A stretch of 64,000 bases of DNA from an uncultured Sphingomonas sp. (GTDB taxonomy: Bacteria; Pseudomonadota; Alphaproteobacteria; Sphingomonadales; Sphingomonadaceae): contig CAMLSA010000003.1 in assembly GCA_946482655.1 (NCBI GenBank), positions 12,374 to 76,373 on the forward strand, read 5' to 3'. The position numbers and the translations under genes are program-made. How positions within the stretch are numbered: the first letter of the stretch is position 1; every line of letters begins with the position of its first letter. Shown in pieces: positions 61,108 to 64,000 of this stretch. The notes under the pieces were generated by a model. It was not told where the DNA came from. It searched no databases and worked only from the letters and a program-made list of their open reading frames with translations.

Positions 61108-62247
61108 TCAAGCCACCATCCTTCCGTCCTCGTCGAACCGAGCCCCTTCGGGTACCTCGACCGCAGGCTGGACGATCCCCTCCGCCATCGCCCTGTCGAG
61201 ATTGAAGACGAACGCCAGGATCGCCGCGACCGCGATGTACAGATCGTCGCGGATCAACTGGCCCGATCGGCTCGTATAATAGATCGCGCGGGCGAGCTGG
61301 GGATATTGCAGCATCGGGACGGCAAGCTCGACGGCGAGCTCGCGGATCGCATCCGCAGTGGCGCCACGGCCCCGGGCGAGCACCACCGGCGCCACGTCGT
61401 AACCCGGCTTGTAGCGCAGGGCGACGGCAAAATGGGTCGGGTTGGTGAGGACCACAGTCGCCTCGGTCACCGCCTTGCGCGCGGAGCCCTTGGCAGCCTG
61501 CATCTGCTTCTGTCGGATCGCGGCCTTGAGTTCGGGCGAGCCTTCGGTCTGCTTGCTTTCGTCTTTGATCTCCTGCTTGGACATGCGCAGCCGCTTGGCG
61601 CGCTGGAACATCTGGGCGGGCACATCGGCACCCGCGACGAGTGCCAGCGCCAGGGTCATGACCAACACCGCCAAGACGAAGCTCCCGCCGAGATTGTCGA
61701 GCGCGGTGCGCAGATCCTGCTGCCCCATTGTCACGATCGAGGCGATCTGGTCCATCAGCAGCCAATAGCCGACCGCGCCCAGCGCCAGGATCTTGAGCAT
61801 CGACTTTCCCAGTTCGATCAGCCCCTGCATGCCGAACATGCGCTTGAAGCCGGCCGCCGGGTTCATCTTGTTCGCCTTGAAGCCGATGGCCGACCAGCGA
61901 AACCCGAGCGAGCCGAGCATCGCCGGCGCGGCGATCGCCGCGGCGAGCGTCAGCAGGAAGAGCAGAGCGATCGGCGGCGCCACCGTCGCCAGGGTGGTCA
62001 GTATGGCCGAACCGGGATCGAATGTCTCGATGGCGCCGCTGTCGAACGACAGCGCGTTGGCCAGCATCCGTTTGAGCGCGGCGATCGCCCACGGTCCGGC
62101 GACCGCTATCCACCCGGCCCCGACGATCATCACCAACGCGGTGCCCAGCTCCTTGGATTGGAGGACATCGCCCTTCTCGGCGGCATCCTGCCGGCGCTTG
62201 GCGGTGGGAGCTTCGGTTTTTTCGTCGTCCTCCGGACCCTCGGCCAT
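61108..62247 (-). CDS. flhB: Flagellar type III export protein FlhB
   Basis: FlhB of 379 residues, the export-gate protein that switches substrate from rod/hook to filament. The N-terminus is the typical cytosolic EDDEKTEAPTAKRRQDAAEK. Four membrane helices follow (about residues 30-220). The autocleavage site NPTH is intact in VVLTNPTHFAVALRYKPG, so self-cleavage and switching should work. It starts 8 bp after fliR. About 157 bp then separate it from fliD. Confidence 0.96.
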   Translation of the reverse strand: MAEGPEDDEKTEAPTAKRRQDAAEKGDVLQSKELGTALVMIVGAGWIAVAGPWAIAALKRMLANALSFDSGAIETFDPGSAILTTLATVAPPIALLFLLTLAAAIAAPAMLGSLGFRWSAIGFKANKMNPAAGFKRMFGMQGLIELGKSMLKILALGAVGYWLLMDQIASIVTMGQQDLRTALDNLGGSFVLAVLVMTLALALVAGADVPAQMFQRAKRLRMSKQEIKDESKQTEGSPELKAAIRQKQMQAAKGSARKAVTEATVVLTNPTHFAVALRYKPGYDVAPVVLARGRGATADAIRELAVELAVPMLQYPQLARAIYYTSRSGQLIRDDLYIAVAAILAFVFNLDRAMAEGIVQPAVEVPEGARFDEDGRMVA

Positions 62248-62255
62248 TCAGGACC

Positions 62256-63038
62256 TCATTTTCCAAGGGCGAGCAGGCGGGCCTCGGCCAGACCGCGCTG
62301 AATCGCCGCGGTGATACCGTCCGCCATCACCGGCGCGGCTATCGCCATTAGCACCAGCCCGGCCATCAGGGTAGCGGGCAAGCCCACCGAGAAGATGTTC
62401 ATCTGCGGCGCCGACCGTGCCAGCATTGCCATGACGAGCTGAACGAGGATGATCGCGAAGCCAACCGGCAGCGCAATCGCCAGCCCCGCCGCGAATAAAT
62501 CGCCGCCGAACAGGACCAGTCCCTGGACGCTCCTGGCGCCGTGCCAGGCCTCGCCGGGCGGCAAGGCGCGATAGCTTTCGACGATGATCGCCGCGAGCTG
62601 GAGATGGCCACCGGTGGCGAGGAACAGAAAGACTGCCATCAGCGAGAGGAACTGGCTGATGGCAGGGGAGGGAGCACCGGTCGCCGGGTCCATCATTCCC
62701 GCGAAGCCGAGCCCCATCGCATTGCCGATCACCTCGCCCGCGACCAGCGCCGCCGAGAAGCCGATCTGAACCGCGAAGCCGAGCGCAAGGCCGGCGAGCA
62801 CCTCTCCCAGCACCAGTAGGACGCCCGTGACCGATACGACGCCGTCCATGGGCAACACGAACGGTGTATTGGCGAGCGCGGGCAAGCCAATCGCCAGCGC
62901 AACCACGGCGCGGAGCTGGAGGGGGACCTGCGGGGCGCCAAAGACTGGCGCCGCAATGAAGGCCGCGCCCGGCCGGATCATGGCGATCATCCATAGCCAG
63001 AGCTGGGTTTCCAACCCGGCCAGGCCTTGGGGTATCAT
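62256..63038 (-). CDS. fliR: Flagellar type III export protein FliR
   Basis: FliR of 260 residues, a polytopic part of the export gate. Start LAGLETQLWLWMIAMIRPGA, several hydrophobic helices, the conserved AGEVIGNAMGLGFAGMMDPATG region and the ending of long helices with QMNIFSVGLPATL are all typical. The ATG at 63038 overlaps the fliQ stop by four bases (ATGA). A longer frame on the same strand extends upstream across fliQ but reads as nonsense there. Confidence 0.95.
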   Translation of the reverse strand: MIPQGLAGLETQLWLWMIAMIRPGAAFIAAPVFGAPQVPLQLRAVVALAIGLPALANTPFVLPMDGVVSVTGVLLVLGEVLAGLALGFAVQIGFSAALVAGEVIGNAMGLGFAGMMDPATGAPSPAISQFLSLMAVFLFLATGGHLQLAAIIVESYRALPPGEAWHGARSVQGLVLFGGDLFAAGLAIALPVGFAIILVQLVMAMLARSAPQMNIFSVGLPATLMAGLVLMAIAAPVMADGITAAIQRGLAEARLLALGK

Positions 63039-63316
63039 CTGAGCATGTCCGGAATCCGCGCGTACACGTCGCGCGTGAAGTCGGCGAGCAGCATGAGGAT
63101 CGCGCCGCCGAACAGCGCCAGCGCGATACCGACGACGATCAGTTTGGGGACGAAGCTCAACGTCTGTTCGTTGATCGAGGTCGCTGCCTGGATCATGCCC
63201 AGGATGATCCCCGCGACCAGCGCCGGGATCAGGATCGGCGCCGAGGCGAGCGCCAGGATCCACATCGCCTGCTGGGCGACGCCGATGAAATAGTCGGGCG
63301 AGGCTGCACTATCCAT
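63035..63316 (-). CDS. fliQ: Flagellar type III export protein FliQ
   Basis: FliQ of 93 residues, two transmembrane helices (about residues 14-40 and 57-78) that build the export gate with FliP and FliR. The phrase GMIQAATSINEQTLSFVPKL is the family signature. It starts 6 bp after fliP and overlaps fliR by four bases, so the three are tightly coupled. Length is standard. Confidence 0.96.
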   Translation of the reverse strand: MDSAASPDYFIGVAQQAMWILALASAPILIPALVAGIILGMIQAATSINEQTLSFVPKLIVVGIALALFGGAILMLLADFTRDVYARIPDMLR

Positions 63317-63322
63317 CGATCG

Positions 63323-64000
63323 TCACGTCGCGAAACTTCCCGCTAGCGATCCCATAGTCAATGCCCATCCATCCACGAGAACGAACAACAACAGTTTGAA
63401 CGGCATGGAAATTATTGCCGGTGACAGCATCATCATGCCAAGCGACATGAGCGTCGAAGCCACCACCAAATCGATCACTAGGAAGGGCAGGAAGATCAGG
63501 AAACCGATCTGGAAGGCGGTCTTGAGCTCGCTCGTCACGAAGGCGGGGAGCAGGATGGAAAAGGGTATGTCGGCGGACCGGGCGAAGCGCGGCGCCTTGG
63601 CAAGATCGGCGAACAGCTTGAGGTCGGTCTGGCGGGTCTGGAGGACCATGAAGCGGTGGAGGACGGTGCCGCTGCGGGTGACCGCCTCCTCCATCGTGAT
63701 CTGCCCCGCTCCATAAGGTTTGAAGGCCGTGGCGTTGATCTGGTCTATCGAGGGGCGCATCACGAACAGCGACAGGAACAGGGCGAGGCCGACCAGCACC
63801 TGGTTCGGAGGAGTCTGCTGAAGACCGAGCGCCTGCCGGAGCAGCGACAGCACGATGATGATCCGGGTGAAGCTGGTCATCATCAGCACCAGCGACGGCA
63901 GCACCGTCAACAGGCTCATCAGGACGAGGATCTGGAGCGACAGTGACAGCGGGCGGTCATCGCCGGAGATGGTGTTCATCGCACGATCGAGGGCGGCCGT
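63323..64000 (-). CDS. fliP: Flagellar type III export protein FliP (5' end outside the window)
   Basis: FliP, the main ring protein of the export gate. The visible part has the family block [20 protein letters not shown] and then the [18 protein letters not shown] stretch, and ends with the two C-terminal helices ([21 protein letters not shown]). An ATG at 63979 could start a 218-residue protein, but FliP normally begins with a cleaved signal peptide 25-30 residues further upstream, and the frame stays open (TAALDRA) to position 64000. The gene is therefore probably cut by the window edge. Confidence 0.9.
   Translation of the reverse strand, partial: TAALDRAMNTISGDDRPLSLSLQILVLMSLLTVLPSLVLMMTSFTRIIIVLSLLRQALGLQQTPPNQVLVGLALFLSLFVMRPSIDQINATAFKPYGAGQITMEEAVTRSGTVLHRFMVLQTRQTDLKLFADLAKAPRFARSADIPFSILLPAFVTSELKTAFQIGFLIFLPFLVIDLVVASTLMSLGMMMLSPAIISMPFKLLLFVLVDGWALTMGSLAGSFAT

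Noticed and set aside
61049..62266. Second long minus-strand frame overlapping flhB in another register
   Set aside because: FlhB with its NPTH site is certain in the other frame; this frame is only a Gly/Arg-rich off-frame reading.

Overview
The window reads as chromosomal DNA of a high-GC alphaproteobacterium, most likely a sphingomonad (Sphingomonadales). The reasons are the TonB-dependent receptor with the EIVVTAQRR signature usual in that order, a polyvinyl-alcohol-dehydrogenase-type quinohemoprotein, the mixture of EthD, TauD, CaiB/BaiF and CaiC-like genes typical of sphingomonad catabolic islands, and a core block with rnc-era, dapB-nth, cobB and flagellar genes. Species cannot be fixed from the sequence alone.

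Positions 1 to about 51,850 are accessory and catabolic. A LysR regulator (85-1014) diverges from a sulfotransferase, two tandem FAD dehydrogenases and an EthD-family protein. Next come an aldehyde dehydrogenase, an NmrA-like reductase, an FMN alpha-hydroxy-acid-oxidase homologue lacking a key Arg, and a secreted PQQ/cytochrome c dehydrogenase. A minus-strand group follows (quinone oxidoreductase, VOC protein, TauD dioxygenase, P450). Then come a CoA-transferase, an SDR, two alpha/beta hydrolases, a second PQQ dehydrogenase, two amidohydrolases, two closely related CaiC-like acyl-CoA ligases, an alpha-methylacyl-CoA racemase, a second EthD protein, and an SCP2-thiolase-like/DUF35 pair. The last part has an LLM-type oxidoreductase, an HSL esterase, an epoxide hydrolase, a CYP101-like P450, a second thiolase-like protein, a Baeyer-Villiger monooxygenase, an ABM monooxygenase, a MaoC hydratase, a dienoyl-CoA-reductase-like SDR, a third ligase and a TonB receptor. 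Together these fit uptake of a hydrophobic, probably alicyclic and methyl-branched compound (terpenoid or steroid-like), oxygenation by P450 and BVMO, periplasmic and cytosolic alcohol/aldehyde oxidation, CoA activation, racemisation and chain cleavage. The substrate is an inference. No ferredoxin, ferredoxin reductase or acyl-CoA dehydrogenase is seen, and there is only one transcriptional regulator.

From about 51,800 to 52,810 lies a junction zone: a strong terminator hairpin, an open frame without a start codon, a tRNA-Arg(CCG) whose 3' end points at the accessory side, and a broken exported-protein gene.

From 52,885 to the right edge the content is core. dapB and nth overlap on the minus strand. 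A DUF922 protein, a GNAT acetyltransferase, a class III sirtuin and a small SMR-like membrane protein lie on the plus strand. rnc and era overlap. The flagellar export and filament genes fliP (cut by the window edge), fliQ, fliR, flhB, fliD and fliS all run on the minus strand, with a plausible sigma-28 promoter before fliD. No CRISPR array, insertion sequence, integrase or rRNA was found.
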